Shown here: piece after piece, positions 18,030 to 25,320 of the stretch | How positions within the stretch are numbered: position 1 is the first letter of the stretch | Layout of the letters: every line of letters begins with the position of its first letter | NCBI GenBank assembly: GCA_905235745.1 | Contig: CAJOMN010000005.1 | Location: forward strand, 19,123-83,122 | Direction: 5' to 3' | Source of the DNA: an uncultured Lachnospiraceae bacterium | GTDB taxonomy: Bacteria > Bacillota > Clostridia > Lachnospirales > Lachnospiraceae | DNA length: 64,000 bases | Made by a program: the position numbers and the translations under genes | The notes under the pieces: model-generated | The model's database searches: none | The model's input: the letters and a program-made list of their open reading frames with translations, nothing else | What the model was told of the DNA's origin: nothing

Positions 18030-18979
18030 TGAGCAAAAGAGTATTTGGAGTTGACATAGGCGGGACTACCGTTAAGATGGGATTCTTTTCATCAGAGGGC
18101 GATCTTCTTGACAAGTGGGAGATTCCTACAAGAACGGAAAACAACGGAGCCAACATACTGCCCGATATTGCCGGATCGATCAGGAAGAAAATGGATTCCG
18201 AAGGTCTGACGGAGAATGATATAGTCGGAATAGGTATCAGTTGTCCGGGACCTGTTGACGATAAAGGGGTAGTTCATAAATGTGTTAATCTCGGATGGGG
18301 TAATTTTAATGTCGGAGATGAGATGCGTAAGAATATCGATCTTCCCGTATTTGCCGGTAACGATGCCAATGCTGCCGCATTGGGTGAAGTATGGAAAGGC
18401 GGCGGAAGCGGCCGGGAGAATGTTGTCGTTGTAACGCTTGGCACAGGAGTAGGCGGCGGTATCATCATAAACGGAAAAGTACTGTCGGGATCGCAAGGAT
18501 CGGGCGGAGAAATAGGGCATATCCATATAAACGACAATGAAGACGAAAAATGCGGGTGCGGCAATTACGGTTGTCTTGAGCAATATGCATCCGCAACGGG
18601 CATAGTAAGGCTTGCCGGAAGAAAGCTGGCATCGGACAGCAGACCATCCGCTTTAAGAGATAAGACATTGACTGCTAAAGAAGTATTTGACTTGGCCAAG
18701 GACGGAGATGTTCTTGCAAACGAGATCGTTGAAGAATTCGGTGAGGTGCTTGGGAAAGGGCTTGCAAATGTTGCGGGCGTGGTCAATCCCGAACTGATCG
18801 TTATCGGAGGCGGGGTCAGCAAGGCCGGTCAGATCGTGATCGATGTTGTCAAAAAGAATTACGTAAAATATGTTTTTCACGGAAGCAGGGGATCTGAATT
18901 TGCGCTTGCGACGCTCGGAAACGACGCCGGAATATACGGGTCTGCAAAGCTTGTGATCGATGGAGTAAAGCGGGCTTGA
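18029..18979 (+). CDS. glk: ROK family glucokinase
   Basis: 316 residues. The N-terminal ATP phosphate loop VFGVDIGGTTVKMGFF, the sugar-binding FAGNDANAAALGE with the catalytic Asp, the ROK signature VVVTLGTGVGGGIIINGKVLSG and the zinc motif HIHINDNEDEKCGCGNYGCLEQYAS all support a ROK glucokinase that phosphorylates glucose with ATP in the cytosol. It overlaps hprK by one base and murB by 4 bp. Pairing a glucokinase with HPr kinase suits a carbon-status operon. Substrate specificity within ROK sugars is inferred. Confidence 0.9.
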   Translation: MSKRVFGVDIGGTTVKMGFFSSEGDLLDKWEIPTRTENNGANILPDIAGSIRKKMDSEGLTENDIVGIGISCPGPVDDKGVVHKCVNLGWGNFNVGDEMRKNIDLPVFAGNDANAAALGEVWKGGGSGRENVVVVTLGTGVGGGIIINGKVLSGSQGSGGEIGHIHINDNEDEKCGCGNYGCLEQYASATGIVRLAGRKLASDSRPSALRDKTLTAKEVFDLAKDGDVLANEIVEEFGEVLGKGLANVAGVVNPELIVIGGGVSKAGQIVIDVVKKNYVKYVFHGSRGSEFALATLGNDAGIYGSAKLVIDGVKRA

Positions 18980-19899
18980 CAGAGGATATAGCTGAAAAAC
19001 TTAAGAGCGTAACTGCGGCATCCAATATCCATACCGATGAGGATATGGGAAAGCATACGACTTTCAGGGCCGGCGGGAAGGCAGACGTATATGTTACACC
19101 GCAGAGTATCAGGGAGGCGACAGATATTGTCCGCCTTCTTTTAGCGAACGAAGTCTCCTATACGGTTATGGGAAACGGAAGCAATCTGCTCGTATCCGAT
19201 AAAGGATACAGGGGATGCATTGTTTCCATGTTGGACGCGGCAGGAGATATTAAGGTCTGTGACAATGTGATCAGCGCAGGAGCGGGAGCGATGCTGTCTA
19301 AGGTGGCAAATGCCGCATATGAAAACGCTCTTACCGGAATGGAATTTGCATCGGGTATTCCCGGATCGCTCGGCGGTGCCGTTGTGATGAACGCCGGGGC
19401 GTACGGCGGCGAGATGAAAGACATTATAACATCGGTTACGATGTTTGACTGCATGACAGGAGATACCGTGATCTTAAGTACGGATGAAATGAGGTTCGGA
19501 TACAGGACGAGTATCGCCAAAGAACATTCATATGTTGTACTGGAGGCACAGCTTGAATTTGCCCGGGGCGACAGGAGCGAAATAAAGCTCAGGATGGAGG
19601 ATTTTGCACAGCGCCGCAAGGACAGGCAGCCGCTTGAATTTCCAAGTGCCGGAAGCACGTTCAAGCGTCCGGAAGGCCATTTTGCGGGGAAGCTGATCGA
19701 GGATGCAGGTCTTGGGGGATATTCGGTCGGAGGCGCGCAGGTATCGGAAAAGCATTGCGGATTTGTCATTAATAAGGGCGGTGCCCGGGCGGATGATATT
19801 ATAGAACTTATTAATTATGTCAGGGAAAAGGTCTATAATACGTCCGGTATAATGCTTGAGCCGGAAGTGGTGATCCTCCGGGATCCGGCAAGAGGATAA
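18976..19899 (+). CDS. murB: UDP-N-acetylenolpyruvoylglucosamine reductase (MurB)
   Basis: 307 residues starting at TTG 18976, which overlaps the glk stop; a GGAG lies ten bases upstream. MurB reduces UDP-GlcNAc-enolpyruvate to UDP-MurNAc with NADPH and FAD. The motifs are HTTFRAGGKADVYV, YTVMGNGSNLLVSDKGYRG, the FAD-site GIPGSLGGAVVMNAGAYGGE, and the catalytic serine region LEFPSAGSTFKRPEG. No ATG start would retain the N-terminal domain. Confidence 0.95.
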   Translation: MTEDIAEKLKSVTAASNIHTDEDMGKHTTFRAGGKADVYVTPQSIREATDIVRLLLANEVSYTVMGNGSNLLVSDKGYRGCIVSMLDAAGDIKVCDNVISAGAGAMLSKVANAAYENALTGMEFASGIPGSLGGAVVMNAGAYGGEMKDIITSVTMFDCMTGDTVILSTDEMRFGYRTSIAKEHSYVVLEAQLEFARGDRSEIKLRMEDFAQRRKDRQPLEFPSAGSTFKRPEGHFAGKLIEDAGLGGYSVGGAQVSEKHCGFVINKGGARADDIIELINYVREKVYNTSGIMLEPEVVILRDPARG

Positions 19900-19904
19900 T
19901 TACA

Positions 19905-20807
19905 ATGTCATTTTCCTCAAATATCAAAGATGAACTGGAACGGGTAACCGGCACTGCAAGACACTGTCAGCTTGCCGAAATGGCTGCGGTTTATGACTTT
20001 TGCGCCAAGCATTCGGAAGAAAATGACGGTAAAATTGTTATTTCTTCCGAAAATGAACTGGCAGTCAGAAAATTCTTTACTTTACTGATAAAAACATTTA
20101 ATATGAATAAAGACTGTACGGAAGATTCGCCGATGTACAGTAAAAAAGGTTCATATTACATACTTGAGATAGATGACCGGGCAAAGGCCGAAGAGGTCAG
20201 GTCGGCGATCATGGTTACGACGAATACGATGAAGTCGTGCTGCAGACGCGCATATATAAGAGGCGCTTTTCTTGCCGCCGGATCCGTGAGCAATCCCGAG
20301 AAATCATATCATTTGGAAATAGTGTGCCAGGATGAGAGACAGGCGCGCTTTTTGTGTGAACTGCTTGCAAGCTTTGAGATAGACGCCAAAACCATAATTC
20401 GCAAGAAATATCATGTTCTGTATGTTAAGGATGGAACCAAGATAGTAGAAACGCTGAATGTTATGGGTGCGCACGTTGCCCTGATGGACTTCGAGAACAT
20501 GAGGATCCTCAAGGAAATGCGCAATAGCGTTAACAGGAAAGTCAATTGCGAGACTGCCAATATCGGCAAGACAGTTAATGCCGCCCAAAGGCAGATCGAG
20601 GATATCAGGCTGCTGATGGAAACGGATGAGTACCGTGATCTGTCCAGTGCCCTCAAGGAAATGGCGGATCTTAGGATAGCGTATCCGGAAGCTACACTGA
20701 AGGAACTCGGAGAATTAAGCACACCTACTTTGGGAAAATCAGGAGTTAATCATAGACTTCGCAAATTGTCCCAATTGGCGGAGAAAACTAAAGGAGGAGA
20801 ATTATGA
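19905..20807 (+). CDS. whiA: WhiA sporulation/cell-division regulator
   Basis: 300 residues. WhiA joins a degenerate LAGLIDADG-like N-terminal domain to a C-terminal helix-turn-helix. The N-terminal signature SFSSNIKDELER, the middle RRAYIRGAFLAAGSVSNPEKSYHLEI and the C-terminal ATLKELGELSTPTLGKSGVNHRLRKL are diagnostic. In relatives rapZ (yvcJ) and yvcK usually precede whiA; here whiA follows murB after 5 bp, so they are absent from this position. The stop overlaps the next start (ATGA). Confidence 0.95.
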   Translation: MSFSSNIKDELERVTGTARHCQLAEMAAVYDFCAKHSEENDGKIVISSENELAVRKFFTLLIKTFNMNKDCTEDSPMYSKKGSYYILEIDDRAKAEEVRSAIMVTTNTMKSCCRRAYIRGAFLAAGSVSNPEKSYHLEIVCQDERQARFLCELLASFEIDAKTIIRKKYHVLYVKDGTKIVETLNVMGAHVALMDFENMRILKEMRNSVNRKVNCETANIGKTVNAAQRQIEDIRLLMETDEYRDLSSALKEMADLRIAYPEATLKELGELSTPTLGKSGVNHRLRKLSQLAEKTKGGEL

Positions 20808-21058
20808 CAAGAAAAGAAACGGTTATCCGTCTTGAAAACGGGCTTGAAGCAAGACCGATAGCTTTGCTCGTTCAGGTAGCCAGCCAGTATGAGAGCTCGG
20901 TATATATCGAGTATGGCGATAAGAGGGTAAATGCAAAGAGCATAATGGGAATGATGACACTTGTCCTTGTGGCAGGTGATACCGTAACGGTAACAGCGGA
21001 CGGATCCGATGAAGAAACGGCGGTAGATGCGGTTGTTACATATTTAGCGGGAGAATAA
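20804..21058 (+). CDS. crh: Crh-like HPr paralogue with Glu15
   Basis: 84 residues with the HPr fold pattern. In HPr, His15 accepts phosphate from enzyme I; here the motif reads NGLEARPIALLVQVAS, placing Glu at residue 15. The regulatory serine is intact at residue 46 in RVNAKSIMGMM. This is the arrangement of Bacillus Crh, which has Gln15 and Ser46 and is also encoded next to whiA. I infer a catabolite-repression effector phosphorylated by the HprK of the same operon, not a sugar-transport phosphocarrier. The ribosome site AAAGGAGGAG lies inside the end of whiA. Confidence 0.85.
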   Translation: MTRKETVIRLENGLEARPIALLVQVASQYESSVYIEYGDKRVNAKSIMGMMTLVLVAGDTVTVTADGSDEETAVDAVVTYLAGE

Positions 21059-21076
21059 AGCCCCTAAAAAGGGAGG

Positions 21077-21102
21077 ATGCCAAGTAGCGTGCTACTTGGC
21101 AT
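21077..21102 (+). terminator. Perfect 12-bp hairpin after the hprK-crh operon
   Basis: ATGCCAAGTAGC (21077-21088) and GCTACTTGGCAT (21091-21102) form a perfect stem. It is followed by TTATT rather than a T run, so it is a weak terminator or has another role. GGGAGG lies immediately 5' (21071-21076) and an ATG AAA AAG frame begins 6 nt after it (21108-21158, 16 codons). The same layout recurs at 34295-34330. Confidence 0.6.
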
Positions 21103-21207
21103 TTATTATGAAAAAGTATTCGCAATGTTTTGGCTCATCTCTTATGGTGTTAGTATAGTTCACATAAATGTATAAAAAATGTTCCACAAATGAAAAGTAT
21201 ATAAATT

Positions 21208-21229
21208 AAATATGAACAAATTATGAACA
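21208..21229 (+). promoter_or_regulatory. Direct repeats TATGAAC with 11-bp phase
   Basis: Two copies of TATGAAC start at 21211 and 21222. The surrounding 22 bases differ at only one position from 34393-34414, upstream of an unrelated gene. Eleven-base phasing is typical of sites for OmpR/PhoB-type response regulators. The reverse complement (TTCATA repeated every 11 bp) resembles a Pho box. It precedes the GNAT gene by about 55 bp. Confidence 0.45.
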
Positions 21230-21282
21230 TGTGTTTCGTGAAATTGCATCAAATCATATGTGAGAAATAGTGAAAAAACACA

Positions 21283-22227
21283 ATGGAAATGGACGATATT
21301 AACGCAAATCTGTCACATATTGCAATAATTGTTGACAAAAATACACCCAAAGACCCCATACTGGCATTTTGCACAAACATCACAAACGAAAGACCTGAAA
21401 TCAGGTTTACATATCTACATTATGACAACCAAATCCGTGAAAACGATATCGCGTGTTTGGTAAATCTAACCAGTTCACCCGGAGAAAATACCGATACGTT
21501 ATTCATAATTACCGATTCCGAACCGGTAACGGAGTATACAGATCAAAACGGGATCGCTGCAGCGGCGCTCTATACGGAATCCAACCGAAAATGCGGCTTT
21601 TCAAAGGTTTTATACTGTATTGAAGATATAGAATTCATGTCATATGAACGGATCAACAGGATGTGGCAGAGGCGTTTCGGGATCCCGTGGATCATAACGG
21701 TTACCGACCGCCTTGTGATAAGAGAGCAGACAATAGAAGACATACCTGCATTGTATGAAGTATACTCCGATGCGGATGCTGCAAGATATATGGAGGATCT
21801 GTACGATGACCCTGTCAGGGAAGCGGAGTATATGCGGGAATATATCAATAATCAGTACAGGTTTTTTGAATACGGCGTATGGGCGCTTACCCTCAGGGAG
21901 AGCGGAAAGCTTATAGGAAGGGCAGGTCTTGCTGTAAGAGAGGGGTATGATGCCCCGGAGATAGGATATATTATCGGTAAGCCCTACAGAGAATGCGGAT
22001 ATGCGAAGGAGGGGGTAGCCGCAATAATCGAATATGCATGGAAGGAACTGAACGTGCATGATCTTATCGCTTTTACCAGGCAGAAAAACACGGCAAGTAT
22101 AAAGCTGCTGGAGAGCCTCGGGTTTGAAAGGGAAAAGAGAGTCAGGATAAAAGGCGGATATCATGATATGTATGTTTTGACCTCGACTTCATATGATGAT
22201 ACAATATTAAACAGTGAGCGAATATGA
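21283..22227 (+). CDS. GNAT N-acetyltransferase with an extra N-terminal domain
   Basis: 314 residues. The C-terminal ~170 residues are a RimJ/RimL-type GNAT: LVIREQTIEDIPALYEVYSD begins the fold, and GYIIGKPYRECGYAKEGVAAIIEYAW is the acetyl-CoA site. NTASIKLLESLGFEREKRV closes the fold. The first ~140 residues (LSHIAIIVDKNTPKDPILAFC..., TLFIITDSEPV, VLYCIEDIEF) form alternating strands and helices that I do not recognise; they might sense a nucleotide or small ligand. The acetylated substrate is unknown. The gene stands alone between hairpins. Confidence 0.75.
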   Translation: MEMDDINANLSHIAIIVDKNTPKDPILAFCTNITNERPEIRFTYLHYDNQIRENDIACLVNLTSSPGENTDTLFIITDSEPVTEYTDQNGIAAAALYTESNRKCGFSKVLYCIEDIEFMSYERINRMWQRRFGIPWIITVTDRLVIREQTIEDIPALYEVYSDADAARYMEDLYDDPVREAEYMREYINNQYRFFEYGVWALTLRESGKLIGRAGLAVREGYDAPEIGYIIGKPYRECGYAKEGVAAIIEYAWKELNVHDLIAFTRQKNTASIKLLESLGFEREKRVRIKGGYHDMYVLTSTSYDDTILNSERI

Positions 22228-22237
22228 TTCGTTCACT
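22213..22237 (+). terminator. Hairpin overlapping the GNAT stop codon
   Basis: AGTGAGCGAAT (22213-22223) and ATTCGTTCACT (22227-22237) pair over 11 positions with one G-T pair, then ATAGTTTT follows. The TGA stop lies within the structure. Confidence 0.6.
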
Positions 22238-22267
22238 ATAGTTTTGCAGGCATAATTGGAGTGGATC

Positions 22268-23149
22268 ATGAGTGGAGAGAAGAAAAGATCCGTAAGTGCC
22301 GGACACGGCGGGTTTGTTTCATATTTAGGCATCGTATTGATGCTACTGTCATTCGTCCTTGCAGTGGTGATCACCAGTTCAACGGGAAGCGATTATTTTT
22401 CCGAAAACATAATCATGACTCTGGCGCTCGCAGTGTCTGTGATCATTACCGTTGCGGGAAATCTTGTTGTCGCTGTCATAGTTGCCGCCGTTGCAACTGT
22501 CGTATTTGCGGGATTGAAGATATATTCGCTCATATCGCTTCAGAGCGATTTTCCGCCGGTATCTTTCTTGTGGATACTGCTTCCCGCAATGTGCGTTACG
22601 GGAATTGCTCTGTATATTAAGCGGTATACACCGCTTGTGCTTGAAAACGCTCTTCTCAGGAAGCAGATTTCCGAGCTTGTAATGATCGATCCGGTTACGG
22701 GCCTCTATAATCTCAGAAGCATGTTCATGGATATTCAGACACAGGTCTCTTATGCGGAGAGAAACGGCAGCCCTATATCGCTTATGATATTAAGACTGCG
22801 TTATCCCGCTGAAATGAAAAAGGTTCTGAAACCTGACCAGTATGAAAAGGTAGTCAAACAGTTATCACTTCTTATAGTTGATACGGTCCGCCTGGAAGAC
22901 CGTGTATATTCGCTCGATGAAAACGGCGGGTTCGGGATCATTCTCACCTGTGACAGAAACGGCACCAAGATCGTTGAGAAGAGACTGAGAGACAAGCTTA
23001 AAGATTATTCATGGTTTGAAGGAATATCCGACAAGCAGATACGCACAGAGGTTAAGATCGGTTATCTGCAATATGACAAAGACAAATATAAACGCAACGC
23101 AAACAGCTTCAAAGAAGATGTAGAAGATGAAGTAGAGTATGATATGTAG
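22268..23149 (+). CDS. Membrane protein with degenerate GGDEF domain
   Basis: 293 residues from ATG 22268, chosen for GGAG six bases upstream; a TTG at 22256 is less likely. Four or five membrane segments fill residues ~18-125. A GGDEF-like domain follows, starting at IDPVTGLYNLRSMFMDI (~145), the standard D.LTGLxNRR entry. The active-site loop that should read GGDEF is NGGFGIIL, so the metal- and substrate-binding residues are lost and cyclic-di-GMP synthesis is unlikely. It probably acts as a sensor or scaffold. The TAG stop lies inside the first copy of the 96-bp repeat. Confidence 0.75.
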   Translation: MSGEKKRSVSAGHGGFVSYLGIVLMLLSFVLAVVITSSTGSDYFSENIIMTLALAVSVIITVAGNLVVAVIVAAVATVVFAGLKIYSLISLQSDFPPVSFLWILLPAMCVTGIALYIKRYTPLVLENALLRKQISELVMIDPVTGLYNLRSMFMDIQTQVSYAERNGSPISLMILRLRYPAEMKKVLKPDQYEKVVKQLSLLIVDTVRLEDRVYSLDENGGFGIILTCDRNGTKIVEKRLRDKLKDYSWFEGISDKQIRTEVKIGYLQYDKDKYKRNANSFKEDVEDEVEYDM

Positions 23150-23342
23150 ACAGGAGGGGCCCGCCGAAGGTGGGAAGAGCCTGTCTGCACCGCGAGGCCC
23201 ATTCGACGAAGTCGAAATAAAAATGGCCGAGCGACCTTGTTAATAATGTAGACAGGAGGGGCCCGCCGAAGGTGGGAAGAGCCTGTCTGCACCGCGAGGC
23301 CCATTCGACGAAGTCGAAATAAAAATGGCCGAGCGACCTTGT
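23145..23342 (+). repeat. Tandem 96-bp duplication with hairpins
   Basis: Two identical 96-bp copies (23145-23240 and 23247-23342) are separated by 6 bp. Each begins TGTAGACAGGAGGGG and ends GAGCGACCTTGT. Each can fold into two hairpins: AGACAGG with CCTGTCT enclosing CCCGCC/GGTGGG, and TTCGAC/GTCGAA. A third, truncated start (TAGACAGGAGGGACAT) at 23348 supplies the ribosome site of the epimerase gene. The GGDEF gene's stop is in copy 1. The minus-strand reading is open but repetitive and is not taken as a gene. Confidence 0.9.
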
Positions 23343-23363
23343 ATGCATAGACAGGAGGGACAT

Positions 23364-24323
23364 TTGAAATATTTTATTACAGGCGGAGCCGGCTTTATCG
23401 GCTCGAACATGGCCGACAGGCTTTTGTCGGAACCCGGAAACGAAGTAGTTGTTTACGACAATTTCAGCACCGGAAGGCATGAATTCCTAGAGGAAGCAGG
23501 CAGGAACGACAGATTCACCCTGATAGAAGGCGATACCCTCGACCTTGAAGCGCTGACAGCAGCAATGAAGGGGTGTGATTTTGTATTTCATTTTGCTGCC
23601 AATGCGGACGTCAGAATGGGATGCGAGCATCCGCGGAAGGATCTCGAGCAGAATACGATAGCTACCTATAACGTTCTTGAAGCAATGCGTGCAAACGGGA
23701 TCAATAGAATAGGATTTTCCTCGACGGGTTCCGTGTACGGAGAGGCCGAGGTGATCCCGACTCCCGAGAACGCGCCGTTCCCTGTTCAGACGTCCCTTTA
23801 CGGAGCGTCGAAGCTTGCCTGCGAAGGATTGCTTGCCGCCTATGCCGAAGGTTTCGGTTTTACGGTGTATATATTCAGATTTGTTTCGATCCTCGGAGAG
23901 CGCTATACGCACGGACATGTGTTTGATTTTTGCAAGAAGCTTTCGGATGATCCGACGAAGCTTCATATACTCGGAGACGGACATCAGAAAAAATCATACC
24001 TGTATGTCGGAGACTGTATGGAAGCGATACTCACGGTGATCAGGAACGCAAAAGAGAAGGTCAACATATATAATCTCGGAACGGATGAATATGTCGAGGT
24101 TAACGATTCGGTAGGTTTTATATGCAATAAGCTGGGAGTTTCGCCCACGTTCTCATATGAAGGCGGCGAGAGGGGATGGATCGGCGACAATCCGTTCATA
24201 TATCTTGACACTTCCAAGGTAAGATCCCTCGGATGGAAACCGAAAGCGACCATCGAAGAAGGTGTTATCAAGACAGTCGAGTATCTGCAGGTGAACCCGT
24301 GGGTGTTTGCGGCAAGGGATTAA
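23364..24323 (+). CDS. NAD-dependent sugar-nucleotide epimerase/dehydratase
   Basis: 319 residues from TTG 23364, chosen because AGGAGGG ends seven bases upstream and the protein then starts directly at the NAD-binding strand KYFITGGAGFIGSNMADRLL. The Rossmann GxxGxxG, the catalytic serine region FSSTGSVYGEA and the YGASKLACE Tyr-Lys pair define an extended short-chain dehydrogenase acting on nucleotide sugars. It opens a heptose gene cluster, so an activated heptose is a plausible substrate; UDP-glucose 4-epimerase activity is the main alternative. Confidence 0.85.
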   Translation: MKYFITGGAGFIGSNMADRLLSEPGNEVVVYDNFSTGRHEFLEEAGRNDRFTLIEGDTLDLEALTAAMKGCDFVFHFAANADVRMGCEHPRKDLEQNTIATYNVLEAMRANGINRIGFSSTGSVYGEAEVIPTPENAPFPVQTSLYGASKLACEGLLAAYAEGFGFTVYIFRFVSILGERYTHGHVFDFCKKLSDDPTKLHILGDGHQKKSYLYVGDCMEAILTVIRNAKEKVNIYNLGTDEYVEVNDSVGFICNKLGVSPTFSYEGGERGWIGDNPFIYLDTSKVRSLGWKPKATIEEGVIKTVEYLQVNPWVFAARD

Positions 24324-24345
24324 TAAGGCACCGGGAGATTAGGAA

Positions 24346-25320
24346 ATGATCATTGCAAGAAGTCCATTAAGAATAACACTCGGAGGCGGCGGGACCGATC
24401 TTCCGTCATATTATGAGGAAAGAGAGGGGTTCCTGATCTCTGCCGCTATTGACAAATACGTCTATATCACTCTTCACGAAACATTTGAGAAGGGTTATTT
24501 TCTCAAGTATTCCAAGTTTGAAAAATGCGACAGCATAGATGATATCCAGCATCCGATAATCCGCGAAGCATTAAGGATGCTTGACTGGAAGAGGCCGTGT
24601 CTTGAAGTATGTTCCATGGCGGATATCCCTGCGGGAACCGGGCTCGGATCATCAAGCTCCTTTACAACGGCGCTTCTTCGTGCCCTGCACACGATGCAGG
24701 GAAATATCGTATCCACACGTACTCTTGCGGAGGAAGCCTGTGAGATTGAGATGAACCGGCTCAAAGAGCCTATCGGCAAGCAGGATCAGTATATCGCCAG
24801 CTACGGCGGCATCACCTGTATGAACTTTCATAAGGACGGATACGTCTGGGTCGACCCGTTAAGGATCTCGGATGAGACGCTGTATAATCTTGAAGACAAC
24901 CTGATACTGTATTTTACGGGATTTTCGCGTTCCGCGGGTAATATATTGAAGGAACAGAATGACAAGAGCAAAGAGCACAACGAGGATATGCTGAAGAATC
25001 TTGACTTCGTAAAGAACCTCGGATATCAGAGCAAAGAGGCCTTGGAAAAGGGCGATCTTGATACATTTGCCGATATTATGAACACTCACTGGGAATACAA
25101 GAAAAAACGTTCCGGCGGAATGAGCAATCCGAAGATCGATGAATGGTATGATATGGCGCTGGCAAACGGAGCACAGGGCGGTAAGATGATCGGCGCCGGC
25201 GGCGGCGGATTCCTGATGTTCTATGTCAAGGACAAGGCAAGGCTGCGCGATGCCATGAGGAATACCGGAATGAGTGAGGTCAGATTCAGATTCGAAAAGG
25301 AAGGATCCAGAGTCTTATGA
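24346..25320 (+). CDS. hddA: GHMP kinase, probable heptose 7-phosphate 1-kinase (HddA-like)
   Basis: 324 residues. The start SPLRITLGGGGTDLPSYYE is typical of HddA-type kinases, and IPAGTGLGSSSSFTTALLRAL is the GHMP ATP loop. The C-terminal GAGGGGFLMFYV motif completes the fold. HddA phosphorylates D-glycero-D-manno-heptose 7-phosphate at C1 in the GDP-heptose pathway. The neighbouring nucleotidyltransferase-phosphatase fusion and the sedoheptulose-phosphate isomerase support this choice over fucokinase-type relatives. It overlaps the next gene by 4 bp. Confidence 0.85.
   Translation: MIIARSPLRITLGGGGTDLPSYYEEREGFLISAAIDKYVYITLHETFEKGYFLKYSKFEKCDSIDDIQHPIIREALRMLDWKRPCLEVCSMADIPAGTGLGSSSSFTTALLRALHTMQGNIVSTRTLAEEACEIEMNRLKEPIGKQDQYIASYGGITCMNFHKDGYVWVDPLRISDETLYNLEDNLILYFTGFSRSAGNILKEQNDKSKEHNEDMLKNLDFVKNLGYQSKEALEKGDLDTFADIMNTHWEYKKKRSGGMSNPKIDEWYDMALANGAQGGKMIGAGGGGFLMFYVKDKARLRDAMRNTGMSEVRFRFEKEGSRVL

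Noticed and set aside
23062..23480. Minus-strand open frames with repeated peptide units across the 96-bp duplication
   Set aside because: The repeats arise from the duplicated DNA. The frames lack ribosome sites and oppose the well-supported epimerase gene.
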